Assembly (NCBI GenBank): GCA_037349105.1
Contig: JAYJMM010000041.1
Coordinates: 4,524,501 to 4,588,500 of the forward strand
Direction of reading: 5' to 3'
Source: Limnomonas spitsbergensis
Taxonomy: Eukaryota > Chlorophyta > Chlorophyceae > Chlamydomonadales
Length of the DNA: 64,000 nt
Part shown: positions 34,288 to 46,548 of the stretch, one piece after another
Layout: every line of letters starts with the position of its first letter
Numbering within the stretch: the stretch's first letter is position 1
Program-made: the position numbers and the translations under genes
The notes under the pieces: model-generated
The model's input: the letters and a program-made list of their open reading frames with translations, nothing else
Told to the model about the DNA's origin: nothing
Databases searched by the model: none

Positions 34288-36737
34288 TTGGTGGCCCGCA
34301 TATCAAATCGGCCTGCAGCGGGCGGAAGGCACCACAGGCAGGTCAACACTCAACAGTTCAACACATGCATGTGCGCTGTGCACAGGGACGGGCTGCTAAG
34401 GGTGTCAGGTTTCGGTGGCAGGCCGGGCCATCCTGGGGCGATGAGGGCCAAGCAGGTGGACCCCGCAGAGAGGTCAGAAGTACCCCATGTCAGGAGGACA
34501 AGCCAAAGCGGCAAGTCGAGGCGCGGCCCAGCCAGCTGCGTCGCAGCGAGGACAAAGATGTTCCCAGCAAGGGAGGCGGCCCGCTGTGGCCGGTCGAAAA
34601 ACGGTCCAATTCGCTGCACCACAGCATGACCTCAGATCCCAGAGAGGGGGGGCCGGGACAAAGGCTGACAGTACTGAGTTTAGAAAGCCCACTTGTTCTA
34701 GCAAAAATACATTGTACATCCTGAAGGGCCAATGACATTACACCTCTAGGCCCTGCTCAAAATCCGCGTGGGCGTCAAATAAAAAGAGAGTAAAGATGGA
34801 AACAACACAAGGGGGCAGAACAAAAATAAGGAGGAATATGTGCGAAATCAAGTGAAAGGCCAAAACAAAAGGCTGAAGAAACAAAATATTATGGAAGTTG
34901 CAGACCTCTGGAAAGGTCTACGCCTTAACGATACCTACCACGTCTTCCACAAAGGTCAGGGCATCCCACCCAACTAAGCCTGCCCCGGTACAACTAAAAA
35001 AAGTCGCTAGCACCTACCGAAGGATCTGCTCATCCCCGCTCTTAAGTTGATCATGCACGCTGGGGCATTGAAAACAAGCATGCACCGCATCCCACATGGT
35101 CGCTGCCTCCCCTAGCCCAACATCACAGGCAACGCCGTCTGTCAAACTGCAGGCCACTGCGCCATCGCTGTATGTATGATAGTGCTGGTTGGTATCAGCC
35201 AGGGGGGACAGCAGACAGAGGCCTAGTGGACTACTGCTGCCGCTGCTGCATGTTTTTCAGCTGCATACTCGAACACCTATGGGATAGGGGGAAATGGTCC
35301 AGTGGTGCAACGCTGGTGGCATCCATGCCACGAGATTGAGGGATCAAGCCCGCCACACGATCCTCCCTCTCCCTCAACTAGACCGCCGGGAACCACTCAT
35401 GTTCCTGCCCCCTCACATGTGAACTTTTTACAGTCCAACGGGACATCACATAGGAGGATGGCATGGCTGCACCATGGCCCAGGCTGTGCATTGTAGCTGG
35501 AATTGAGCGTAGTCATTCCCTGACAGCCCCACGTGGCCGAGCGTTCAGCAGGGCCCATCGGGTATGCACTGTTCTAAACCTATGGGATGCTGCACAGCCC
35601 CATGCACCACTGGGCCAATTGGGACCATCCTTGACTGGCATACGTCCGGTGGCCCAAGCAAGAAAGCAAGCTGCACCAGGACCCCTCGACCGCTTGCCGG
35701 ATAGTATCTGAATTTTAGCGGAAGTGCACTAAAAAACTAGCTGGCCATCAGGCCACACCAACTATGCAAGTACTGGCGGCGGAGCGGGCCCCACTCCTGC
35801 CGCTGCCAGAGGTGGGACCTGCCCAGAGTCGCTCTTGCTGCCAAGGGTTGCACTCACAGTCTTTCCTGTTGATCTCCTAATGTTCAAGGCAATTTTATGA
35901 GACAGCATTGAAGAAAGGCTGTGGATGCTGGCATGAAAGCTTCATGCTGCGCCAATGCATTATCTTTAGTGTTCAACAGGCCACCGTTAGGGGGCTACTG
36001 GGGCGCTGTCACTGAGCAGCTAGGGTGCTTTCACTGGTTGGCTGGGGTGCTGTCACTGGGCAGCTGGGGTGATGTCACTGAGCAGCTGGGGCGCTGTCAC
36101 TGGGCAGCTGGGGTGATGTCACTGAGCAGCTGGGGCGCTGTCACTGGGCTGCTAGGGTGATGTCACTGGGCAGCTGAGGCGATGTCACGACCGGCCTACC
36201 GCCGGCGGCCCAAGCATGAGAGCTACAGGCACCAGGCCCCCCTGGCCTCAGGGCGGGTGGTAAATGGTAATATCTGAATTATGCTAGAGTGCCACCGATG
36301 TGCTGTAACACCTCACACCTGCAGCACTCGCAACAGTTGTAACACCTTGATACCTGAAACACCTGCAATGCTTGCAACACCTCACAGGCCTCGAAGGCCT
36401 CAGCTTCATCTCTATATCGACCAGGTGCGTAAAAGGTGTGAGCCTTTCACAGTACGTGCCTGATGTCCGCTGCTTCACAAACAGGTGTGAAATAGATGCC
36501 TGTTGAGTCCTAACCAGTAGGTGCCTGACGGTCCGCTGCGCCACGGCTAGATGTGAAATAAGTGCCTCATGATAAGTGCCTCGCTATCCTTGAGAATATG
36601 TGGAAAAGGAGCCTCCTGCTGCAAGCTTGCCCCAATCAATGGCCGAGGGAGGGGAGGGGGGGTACATACCTTTAAATCCTGACACTAATCCCTGACCTTG
36701 CGATGAGAGGAATTATGACTTACGAAGAATTTTACCT
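34288..36737 (+). repeat. Unit U15 (family A, U13-type block, 2450 bp)
   Basis: The A box is at 35295-35305, the minisatellite starts at 35998, and the G run is 7 long. Private changes are 'tatcaaatcg' (about 34301), 'tatgtatgat' (about 35171) and 'aactatgcaa' (about 35760). 'gctgtgcacag' (about 34375) and 'ggggccggga' (about 34648) are shared with U16 only. Confidence 0.95.
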
Positions 36738-39187
36738 TTGGTGGCCCGCATATCATATCGGCCTGCAGCGGGCGGAAGGCACCACAGGCAGGTCAACACT
36801 CAACAGTTCAACACATGCATGTGCGCTGTGCACAGGGACGGGCTGCTAAGGGTGTCAGGTTTCGGTGGCAGGCCGGGCCATCCTGGGGCGATGAGGGCCA
36901 AGCAGGTGGACCCCGCAGAGAGGTCAGAAGTACCCCATGTCAGGAGGACAAGCCAAAGCGGCAAGTCGAGGCGCGGCCCAGCCAGCTGCGTCGCAGCGAG
37001 GACAAAGATGTTCCCAGCAAGGGAGGCGGCCCGCTGTGGCCGGTCGAAAAACGGTCCAATTCGCTGCACCACAGCATGACCTCAGATCCCAGAGAGGGGG
37101 GGCCGGGACAAAGGCTGACAGTACTGAGTTTAGAAAGCCCACTTGTTCTAGCAAAAATACATTGTACATCCTGAAGGGCCAATGACATTACACCTCTAGG
37201 CCCTGCTCAAAATCCGCGTGGGCGTCAAATAAAAAGAGAGTAAAGATGGAAACAACACAAGGGGGCAGAACAAAAATAAGGAGGAATATGTGCGAAATCA
37301 AGTGAAAGGCCAAAACAAAAGGCTGAAGAAACAAAATATTATGGAAGTTGCAGACCTCTGGAAAGGTCTACGCCTTAACGATACCTACCACGTCTTCCAC
37401 AAAGGTCAGGGCATCCCACCCAACTAAGCCTGCCCCGGTACAACTAAAAAAAGTCGCTAGCACCTACCGAAGGATCTGCTCATCCCCGCTCTTAAGTTGA
37501 TCATGCACGCTGGGGCATTGAAAACAAGCATGCACCGCATCCCACATGGTCGCTGCCTCCCCTAGCCCAACATCACAGGCAACGCCGTCTGTCAAACTGC
37601 AGGCCACTGCGCCATCGCTGTATGTGTGATAGTGCTGGTTGGTATCAGCCAGGGGGGACAGCAGACAGAGGCCTAGTGGACTACTGCTGCCGCTGCTGCA
37701 TGTTTTTCAGCTGCATACTCGAACACCTATGGGATAGGGGGAAATGGTCCAGTGGTGCAACGCTGGTGGCATCCATGCCACGAGATTGAGGGATCAAGCC
37801 CGCCACACGATCCTCCCTCTCCCTCAACTAGACCGCCGGGAACCACTCATGTTCCTGCCCCCTCACATGTGAACTTTTTACAGTCCAACGGGGCATCACA
37901 TAGGAGGATGGCATGGCTGCACCATGGCCCAGGCTGTGCATTGTAGCTGGAATTGAGCGTAGTCATTCCCTGACAGCCCCACGTGGCCGAGCGTTCAGCA
38001 GGGCCCATCGGGTATGCACTGTTCTAAACCTATGGGATGCTGCACAGCCCCATGCACCACTGGGCCAATTGGGACCATCCTTGACTGGCATACGTCCGGT
38101 GGCCCAAGCAAGAAAGCAAGCTGCACCAGGACCCCTCGACCGCTTGCCGGATAGTATCTGAATTGTAGCGGAAGTGCACTAAAAAACTAGCTGGCCATCA
38201 GGCCACACCAACTCTGCAAGTACTGGCGGCGGAGCGGGCCCCACTCCTGCCGCGGCCAGAGGTGGGACCTGCCCAGAGTCGCTCTTGCTGCCAAGGGTTG
38301 CACTCACAGTCTTTCCTGTTGATCTCCTAATGTTCAAGGCAATTTTATGAGACAGCATTGAAGAAAGGCTGTGGATGCTGGCATGAAAGCTTCATGCTGC
38401 GCCAATGCATTATCTTAGTGTTCAACAGGCCACCGTCAGGGGGCTACTGGGGCGCTGTCACTGAGCAGCTAGGGTGCTTTCACTGGTTGGCTGGGGTGCT
38501 GTCACTGGGCAGCTGGGGTGATGTCACTGAGCAGCTGGGGCGCTGTCACTGGGCAGCTGGGGTGATGTCACTGAGCAGCTGGGGCGCTGTCACTGGGCTG
38601 CTAGGGTGATGTCACTGGGCAGCTGAGGCGATGTCACGACCGGCCTACCGCCGGCGGCCCAAGCATGAGAGCTACAGGCACCAGGCCCCCCTGGCCTCAG
38701 GGCGGGTGGTAAATGGTAATATCTGAATTATGCTAGAGTGCCACCGATGTGCTGTAACACCTCACACCTGCAGCACTCGCAACAGTTGTAACACCTTGAT
38801 ACCTGAAACACCTGCAATGCTTGCAACACCTCACAGGCCTCGAAGGCCTCAGCTTCATCTCTATATCGACCAGGTGCGTAAAAGGTGTGAGCCTTTCACA
38901 GTACGTGCCTGATGTCCGCTGCTTCACAAACAGGTGTGAAATAGATGCCTGTTGAGTCCTAACCAGTAGGTGCCTGACGGTCCGCTGCGCCACGGCTAGA
39001 TGTGAAATAAGTGCCTCATGATAAGTGCCTCGCTATCCTTGAGAATATGTGGAAAAGGAGCCTCCTGCTGCAAGCTTGCCCCAATCAATGGCCGAGGGAT
39101 GGGAGGGGGGGGTACATACCTTTAAATCCTGACACTAATCCCTGACCTTGCGATGAGAGGAATTATGACTTACGAAGAATTATACCT
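36738..39187 (+). repeat. Unit U16 (family A mosaic, 2450 bp)
   Basis: The A box is at 37745-37755, the minisatellite starts at 38447, and the G run is 8 long. The first third matches U15 ('gctgtgcacag', 'ggggccggga', 'cattgtacat'). From about 37890 it reverts to ordinary family A ('acggggcatc', 'gaattgtagc', 'cgcggccaga'). It then carries the one-T loss 'tatcttagtg' (about 38411) of U9 and U17, plus private 'ccgtcagggg' (about 38433) and 'gagggatggg' (about 39094). A template switch inside the unit explains this best. Confidence 0.95.
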
Positions 39188-41638
39188 TTGGTGGCCCGCA
39201 TATCATATCGGCCTGCAGCGGGCGGAAGGCACCACAGGCAGGTCAACACTCAACAGTTCAACACATGCATGTGCGCTGTGCGCAGGGACGGGCTGCTAAG
39301 GGTGTCAGGTTTCGGTGGCAGGCCGGGCCATCCTGGGGCGATGAGGGCCAAGCAGGTGGACCCCGCAGAGAGGTCAGAAGTACCCCATGTCAGGAGGACA
39401 AGCCAAAGCGGCAAGTCGAGGCGCGGCCCAGCCAGCTGCGTCGCAGCGAGGACAAAGATGTTCCCAGCAAGGGAGGCGGCCCGCTGTGGCCGGTCGAAAA
39501 ACGGTCCAATTCGCTGCACCACAGCATGACCTCAGATCCCAGAGAGGGGGGGTCGGGACAAAGGCTGACAGTACTGAGTTTAGAAAGCCCACTTGTTCTA
39601 GCAAAAATACATTCTACATCCTGAAGGGCCAATGACATTACACCTCTAGGCCCTGCTCAAAATCCGCGTGGGCGTCAAATAAAAAGAGAGTAAAGATGGA
39701 AACAACACAAGGGGGCAGAACAAAAATAAGGAGGAATATGTGCGAAATCAAGTGAAAGGCCAAAACAAAAGGCTGAAGAAACAAAATATTATGGAAGTTG
39801 CAGACCTCTGGAAAGGTCTACGCCTTAACGATACCTACCACGTCTTCCACAAAGGTCAGGGCATCCCACCCAACTAAGCCTGCCCCGGTACAACTAAAAA
39901 AAGTCGCTAGCACCTACCGAAGGATCTGCTCATCCCCGCTCTTAAGTTGATCATGCACGCTGGGGCATTGAAAACAAGCATGCACCGCATCCCACATGGT
40001 CGCTGCCTCCCCTAGCCCAACATCACAGGCAACGCCGTCTGTCAAACTGCAGGCCACTGCGCCATCGCTGTATGTGTGATAGTGCTGGTTGGTATCAGCC
40101 AGGGGGGACAGCAGACAGAGGCCTAGTGGACTACTGCTGCCGCTGCTGCATGTTTTTCAGCTGCATACTCGAACACCTATGGGATAGGGGGAAATGGTCC
40201 AGTGGTGCAACGCTGGTGGCATCCATGCCACGAGATTGAGGGATCAAGCCCGCCACACGATCCTCCCTCTCCCTCAACTAGACCGCCGGGAACCACTCAT
40301 GTTCCTGCCCCCTCACATGTGAACTTTTTACAGTCCAACGGGGCATCACATAGGAGGATGGCATGGCTGCACCATGGCCCAGTCTGTGCATTGTAGCTGG
40401 AATTGAGCGTAGTCATTCCCTACCAGCCCCACGTGGCCGAGCGTTCAGCAGGGCCCATCGGGTATGCACTGTTCTAAACCTATGGGATGCTGCACAGCCC
40501 CAGGCACCACTGGGCCAATTGGGACCATCCTTGACTGGCATACGTCCGGTGGCCCAAGCAAGAAAGCAAGCTGCACCAGGACCCCTCGACCGCTTGCCGG
40601 ATAGTATCTGAATTGTAGCGGAAGTGCACTAAAAAACTAGCTGGCCATCAGGCCACACCAACTCTGCAAGTACTGGCGGCGGAGCGGGCCCCACTCCTGC
40701 CGCGGCCAGAGGTGGGACCTGCCCAGAGTCGCTCTTGCTGCCAAGGGTTGCACTCACAGTCTTTCCTGTTGATCTCCTAATGTTCAAGGCAATTTTATGA
40801 GACAGCATTGAAGAAAGGCTGTGGATGCTGGCATGAAAGCTTCATGCTGCGCCAATGCACTATCTTAGTGTTCAACAGGCCACCGTTAGGGGGCTACTGG
40901 GGCGCTGTCACTGAGCAGCTAGGGTGCTTTCACTGGTTGGCTGGGGTGCTGTCACTGGGCAGCTGGGGTGATGTCACTGAGCAGCTGGGGCGCTGTCACT
41001 GGGCAGCTGGGGTGATGTCACTGAGCAGCTGGGGCGCTGTCACTGGGCTGCTAGGGTGATGTCACTGGGCAGCTGAGGCGATGTCACGACCGGCCTACCG
41101 CCGGCGGCCCAAGCATGAGAGCTACAGGCACCAGGCCCCCCTGGCCTCAGGGCGGGTGGTAAATGGTAATATCTGAATTATGCTAGAGTGCCACCGATGT
41201 GCTGTAACACCTCACACCTGCAGCACTCGCAACAGTTGTAACACCTTGATACCTGAAACACCTGCAATGCTTGCAACACCTCACAGGCCTCGAAGGCCTC
41301 AGCTTCATCTCTATATCGACCAGGTGCGTAAAATGTGCGAGCCTTTCACAGTACGTGCCTGATGTCCGCTGCTTCACAAACAGGTGTGAAATAGATGCTT
41401 GTTGAGTCCTAACCAGTAGGTGCCTGACGGTCCGCTGCGCCACGGCTAGATGTGAAATAAGTGCCTCATGATAAGTGCCTCGCTATCCTTGAGAATATGT
41501 GGAAAAGGAGCCTCCTGCTGCAAGCTTGCCCCAATCAATGGCCGAGGGAGGGGAGGGGGGGGGTACATACCTTTAAATCCTGACACTAATCCCTGACCTT
41601 GCGATGAGAGGAATTATGACTTACGAAGAATTATACCT
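39188..41638 (+). repeat. Unit U17 (U9-like haplotype, 2451 bp)
   Basis: The A box is at 40195-40205, the minisatellite starts at 40897, and the G run is 9 long. It shares 'ccccaggcac' (about 40498), 'tatcttagtg' (about 40861) and 'atgcttgttg' (about 41395) with U9, and has 'aaaatgtgcgag' (about 41330) where U9 has 'aaaatgtgtgag'. The 'gcgag' part of that site anticipates family B. 'cctaccagcc' (about 40419) recurs only in U20. 'cccagtctgt' (about 40378) and 'gcactatctt' (about 40857) are private. Confidence 0.95.
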
Positions 41639-44093
41639 TTGGTGGCCCGCATATCATATCGGCCTGCAGCGGGCGGAAGGCACCACAGGCAGGTCAACAC
41701 TCAACAGTTCAACACATGCATGTGCGCTGTGCGCAGGGACGGGCTGCTAAGGGTGTCAGGTTTCGGTGGCAGGCCGGGCCATCCTGGGGCGATGAGGGCC
41801 AAGCAGGTGGACCCCGCAGAGAGGTCAGAAGTACCCCATGTCAGGAGGACAAGCCAAAGCGGCAAGTCGAGGCGCGGCCCAGCCAGCTGCGTCGCAGCGA
41901 GGACAAAGATGTTCCCAGCAAGGGAGGCGGCCCGCTGTGGCCGGTCGAAAAACGGTCCAATTCGCTGCACCACAGCATGACCTCAGATCCCAGAGAGGGG
42001 GGGTCGGGACAAAGGCTGACAGTACTGAGTTTAGAAAGCCCACTTGTTCTAGCAAAAATACATTCTACATCCTGAAGGGCCAATGACATTACAACTCTAG
42101 GCCCTGCTCAAAATCCGCGTGGGCGTCAAATAAAAAGAGAGTAAAGATGGAAACAACACAAGGGGGCAGAACAAAAATAAGGAGGAATATGTGCGAAATC
42201 AAGTGAAAGGCCAAAACAAAAGGCTGGAAGAAACAAAATATTATGGAAGTTGCAGACCTCTGGAAAGGTCTACGCCTTAACGATACCTACCACGTCTTCC
42301 ACAAATGTCAGGGCATCCCACCCAACTAAGCCTGCCCCGGTACAACTAAAAAAAGTCGCTAGCACCTACCGAAGGATCTGCTCATCCCCGCTCTTAAGTT
42401 GATCATGCACGCTGGGGCATTGAAAACAAGCATGCACCGCATCCCACATGGTCGCTGCCTCCCCTAGCCCAACATCACAGGCAACGCCGTCTGTCAAACT
42501 GCAGGCCACTGCGCCATCGCTGGATGTGTGATAGTGCTGGTTGGTATCAGTCAGGGGGGACAGCAGACAGAGGCCTAGTGGACTACTGCTGCTGCTGCTG
42601 CATGTTTTTCAGCTGCATACTCGAACACCTATGGGATAGGGGGAAATGGTCCAGTGGTGCAACGCTGGTGGCATCCATGCCACGAGATTGAGGGATCAAG
42701 CCCGCCACACGATCCTCCCTCTCCCTCAACTAGACCGCCGGGATCCACTCATGTTCCTGCCCCCTCACATGTGAACTTTTTACAGTCCAACGGGGCATCA
42801 CATAGGAGGATGGCATGGCTGCACCATGGCCCAGGCTGTGCATTGTAGCTGGAATTGAGCGTAGTCATTCCCTGACAGCCCCACGTGGCCGAGCGTTCAG
42901 CAGGGCCCATCGGGTATGCACTGTTCTAAACCTATGGGATGCTGCACAGCCCCATGCACCACTGGGCCAATTGGGACCATCCTTGACTGGCATACGTCCG
43001 GTGGCCCAAGCAAGAAAGCAAGCTGCACCAGGACCCCTCGACCGCTTGCCGGATAGTATCTGAATTGTAGCGGAAGTGCACTAAAAAACTAGCTGGCCAT
43101 CAGGCCACACCAACTCTGCAAGTACTGGCGGCGGAGCGGGCCCCACTCCTGCCGCGGCCAGAGGTGGGACCTGCCCAGAGTCGCTCTTGCTGCCAAGGGT
43201 TGCACTCACAGTCTTTCCTGTTGATCTCCTAATGTTCAAGGCAATTTTATGAGACAGTATTGAAGAAAGGCTGTGGATGCTGGCATGAAAGCTTCATGCT
43301 GCGCCAATGCATTATCTTTAGTGTTCAACAGGCCACCGTTAGTAGGGGGCTACTGGGGCGCTGTCACTGAGCAGCTAGGGTGCTTTCACTGGTTGGCTGG
43401 GGTGCTGTCACTGGGCAGCTGGGGTGATGTCACTGAGCAGCTGGGGCGCTGTCACTGGGCAGCTGGGGTGATGTCACTGAGCAGCTGGGGCGCTGTCACT
43501 GGGCTGCTAGGGTGATGTCACTGGGCAGCTGAGGCGATGTCACGACCGGCCTACCGCCGGCGGCCCAAGCATGAGAGCTACAGGCACCAGGCCCCCCTGG
43601 CCTCAGGGCGGGTGGTAAATGGTAATATCTGAATAATGCTAGAGTGCCACCGATGTGCTGTAACACCTCACACCTGCAGCACTCGCAACAGGTGTAACAC
43701 CTTGATACCTGAAACACCTGCAATGCTTGCAACACCTCACAGGCCTCGAAGGCCTCAGCTTCATCTCTATATCGACCAGGTGCGTAAAAGGTGCGAGCCT
43801 TTCACAGTACGTGCCTGATGTCCGCTGCTTCACAAACAGGTGTGAAATAGATGCCTGTTGAGTCCTAACCAGTAGGTGCCTGACGGTCCGCTGCGCCACG
43901 GCTAGATGTGAAATAAGTGCCTCGTGATAAGTGCCTCGCTATCCTTGAGAATATGTGGAAAAGGAGCCTCCTGCTGCAAGCTTGCCCCAATCAATGGCCG
44001 AGGGAGGGGAGGGGGGGGTACATACCTTTAAATCCTGACACTAATCCCTGACCTTGCGATGAGAGGAATTATGACTTACGAAGAATTATACCT
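41639..44093 (+). repeat. Unit U18 (A-to-B transition unit, 2455 bp)
   Basis: The first 450 bp do not separate the two families. Family B markers begin at 'acaactctag' (about 42091) and continue without a break from there. The A box is at 42647-42657, the minisatellite starts at 43353, and the G run is 8 long. 'ggctggaagaa' at about 42223 has one extra base and is intermediate between the A form 'ggctgaagaa' and the B form 'ggctggagaa', which may be a remnant of how the B form arose. Confidence 0.95.
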
Positions 44094-46548
44094 TTGGTGG
44101 CCCGCATATCATATCGGCCTGCAGCGGGCGGAAGGCACCACAGGCAGGTCAACACTCAACAGTTCAACACATGCATGTGCGCTGTGCGCAGGGACGGGCT
44201 GCTAAGGGTGTCAGGTTTCGGTGGCAGGCCGGGCCATCCTGGGGCGATGAGGGCCAAGCAGGTGGACCCCGCAGAGAGGTCAGAAGTACCCCATGTCAGG
44301 AGGACAAGCCAAAGCGGCAAGTCGAGGCGCGGCCCAGCCAGCTGCGTCGCAGCGAGGACAAAGATGTTCCCAGCAAGGGAGGCGGCCCGCTGTGGCCGGT
44401 CGAAAAAACGGTCCAATTCGCTGCACCACAGCATGACCTCAGATCCCAGAGAGGGGGGGTCGGGACAAAGGCTGACAGTACTGAGTTTAGAAAGCCCACT
44501 TGTTCTAGAAAAAATACATTCTACATCCTGAAGGGCCAATGACATTACAACTCTAGGCCCTGCTCAAAATCCGCGTGGGCGTCAAATAAAAAGAGAGTAA
44601 AGATGGAAACAACACAAGGGGGCAGAACAAAAATAAGGAGGAATATGTGCGAAATCAAGTGAAAGGCCAAAACAAAAGGCTGGAGAAACAAAATATTATG
44701 GAAGTTGCAGACCTCTGGAAAGGTCTACGCCTTAACGATACCTACCACGTCTTCCACAAATGTCAGGGCATCCCACCCAACTAAGCCTGCCCCGGTACAA
44801 CTAAAAAAAGTCGCTAGCACCTACCGAAGGATCTGCTCATCCCCGCTCTTAAGTTGATCATGCACGCTGGGGCATTGAAAACAAGCATGCACCGCATCCC
44901 ACATGGTCGCTGCCTCCCCTAGCCCAACATCACAGGCAACGCCGTCTGTCAAACTGCAGGCCACTGCGCCATCGCTGGATGTGTGATAGTGCTGGTTGGT
45001 ATCAGTCAGGGGGGACAGCAGACAGAGGCCTAGTGGACTACTGCTGCTGCTGCTGCATGTTTTTCAGCTGCATACTCGAACACCTATGGGATAGGGGGAA
45101 ATGGTCCAGTGGTGCAACGCTGGTGGCATCCATGCCACGAGATTGAGGGATCAAGCCCGCCACACGATCCTCCCTCTCCCTCAACTAGACCGCCGGGATC
45201 CACTCATGTTCCTGCCCCCTCACATGTGAACTTTTTACAGTCCAACGGGGCATCACATAGGAGGATGGCATGGCTGCACCATGGCCCAGGCTGTGCATTG
45301 TAGCTGGAATTGAGCGTAGGCATTCCCTGACAGCCCCACGTGGCCGAGCGTTCAGCAGGGCCCATCGGGTATGCACTGTTCTAAACCTATGGGATGCTGC
45401 ACAGCCCCATGCACCACTGGGCCAATTGGGACCATCCTTGACTGGCATACGTCCGGTGGCCCAAGCAAGAAAGCAAGCTGCACCAGGACCCCTCGACCGC
45501 TTGCCGGATAGTATCTGAATTGTAGCGGAAGTGCACTAAAAAACTAGCTGGCCATCAGGCCACACCAACTCTGCAAGTACTGGCGGCGGAGCGGGCCCCA
45601 CTCCTGCCGCGGCCAGAGGTGGGACCTGCCCAGAGTCGCTCTTGCTGCCAAGGGTTGCACTCACAGTCTTTCCTGTTGATCTCCTAATGTTCAAGGCAAT
45701 TTTATGAGACAGTATTGAAGAAAGGCTGTGGATGCTGGCATGAAAGCTTCATGCTGCGCCAATGCATTATCTTTAGTGTTCAACAGGCCACCGTTAGTAG
45801 GGGGCTACTGGGGCGCTGTCACTGAGCAGCTAGGGTGCTTTCACTGGTTGGCTGGGGTGCTGTCACTGGGCAGCTGGGGTGATGTCACTGAGCAGCTGGG
45901 GCGCTGTCACTGGGCAGCTGGGGTGATGTCACTGAGCAGCTGGGGCGCTGTCACTGGGCTGCTAGGGTGATGTCACTGGGCAGCTGAGGCGATGTCACGA
46001 CCGGCCTACCGCCGGCGGCCCAAGCATGAGAGCTACAGGCACCAGGCCCCCCTGGCCTCAGGGCGGGTGGTAAATGGTAATATCTGAATAATGCTAGAGT
46101 GCCACCGATGTGCTGTAACACCTCACACCTGCAGCACTCGCAACAGGTGTAACACCTTGATACCTGAAACACCTGCAATGCTTGCAACACCTCACAGGCC
46201 TCGAAGGCCTCAGCTTCATCTCTATATCGACCAGGTGCGTAAAAGGTGCGAGCCTTTCACAGTACGTGCCTGATGTCCGCTGCTTCACAAACAGGTGTGA
46301 AATAGATGCCTGTTGAGTCCTAACCAGTAGGTGCCTGACGGTCCGCTGCGCCACGGCTAGATGTGAAATAAGTGCCTCGTGATAAGTGCCTCGCTATCCT
46401 TGAGAATATGTGGAAAAGGAGCCTCCTGCTGCAAGCTTGCCCCAATCAATGGCCGAGGGAGGGGAGGGGGGGGTACATACCTTTAAATCCTGACACTAAT
46501 CCCTGACCTTGCGATGAGAGGAATTATGACTTACGAAGAATTATACCT
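44094..46548 (+). repeat. Unit U19 (family B, 2455 bp)
   Basis: The A box is at 45102-45112, the minisatellite starts at 45808, and the G run is 8 long. One extra A in 'gtcgaaaaaacgg' at about 44400 shifts every reading frame through that stretch and fuses frames that end separately in the other copies. 'ctagaaaaaa' at about 44506 is shared with U20 only. 'cgtaggcatt' at about 45314 is private. Confidence 0.95.
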
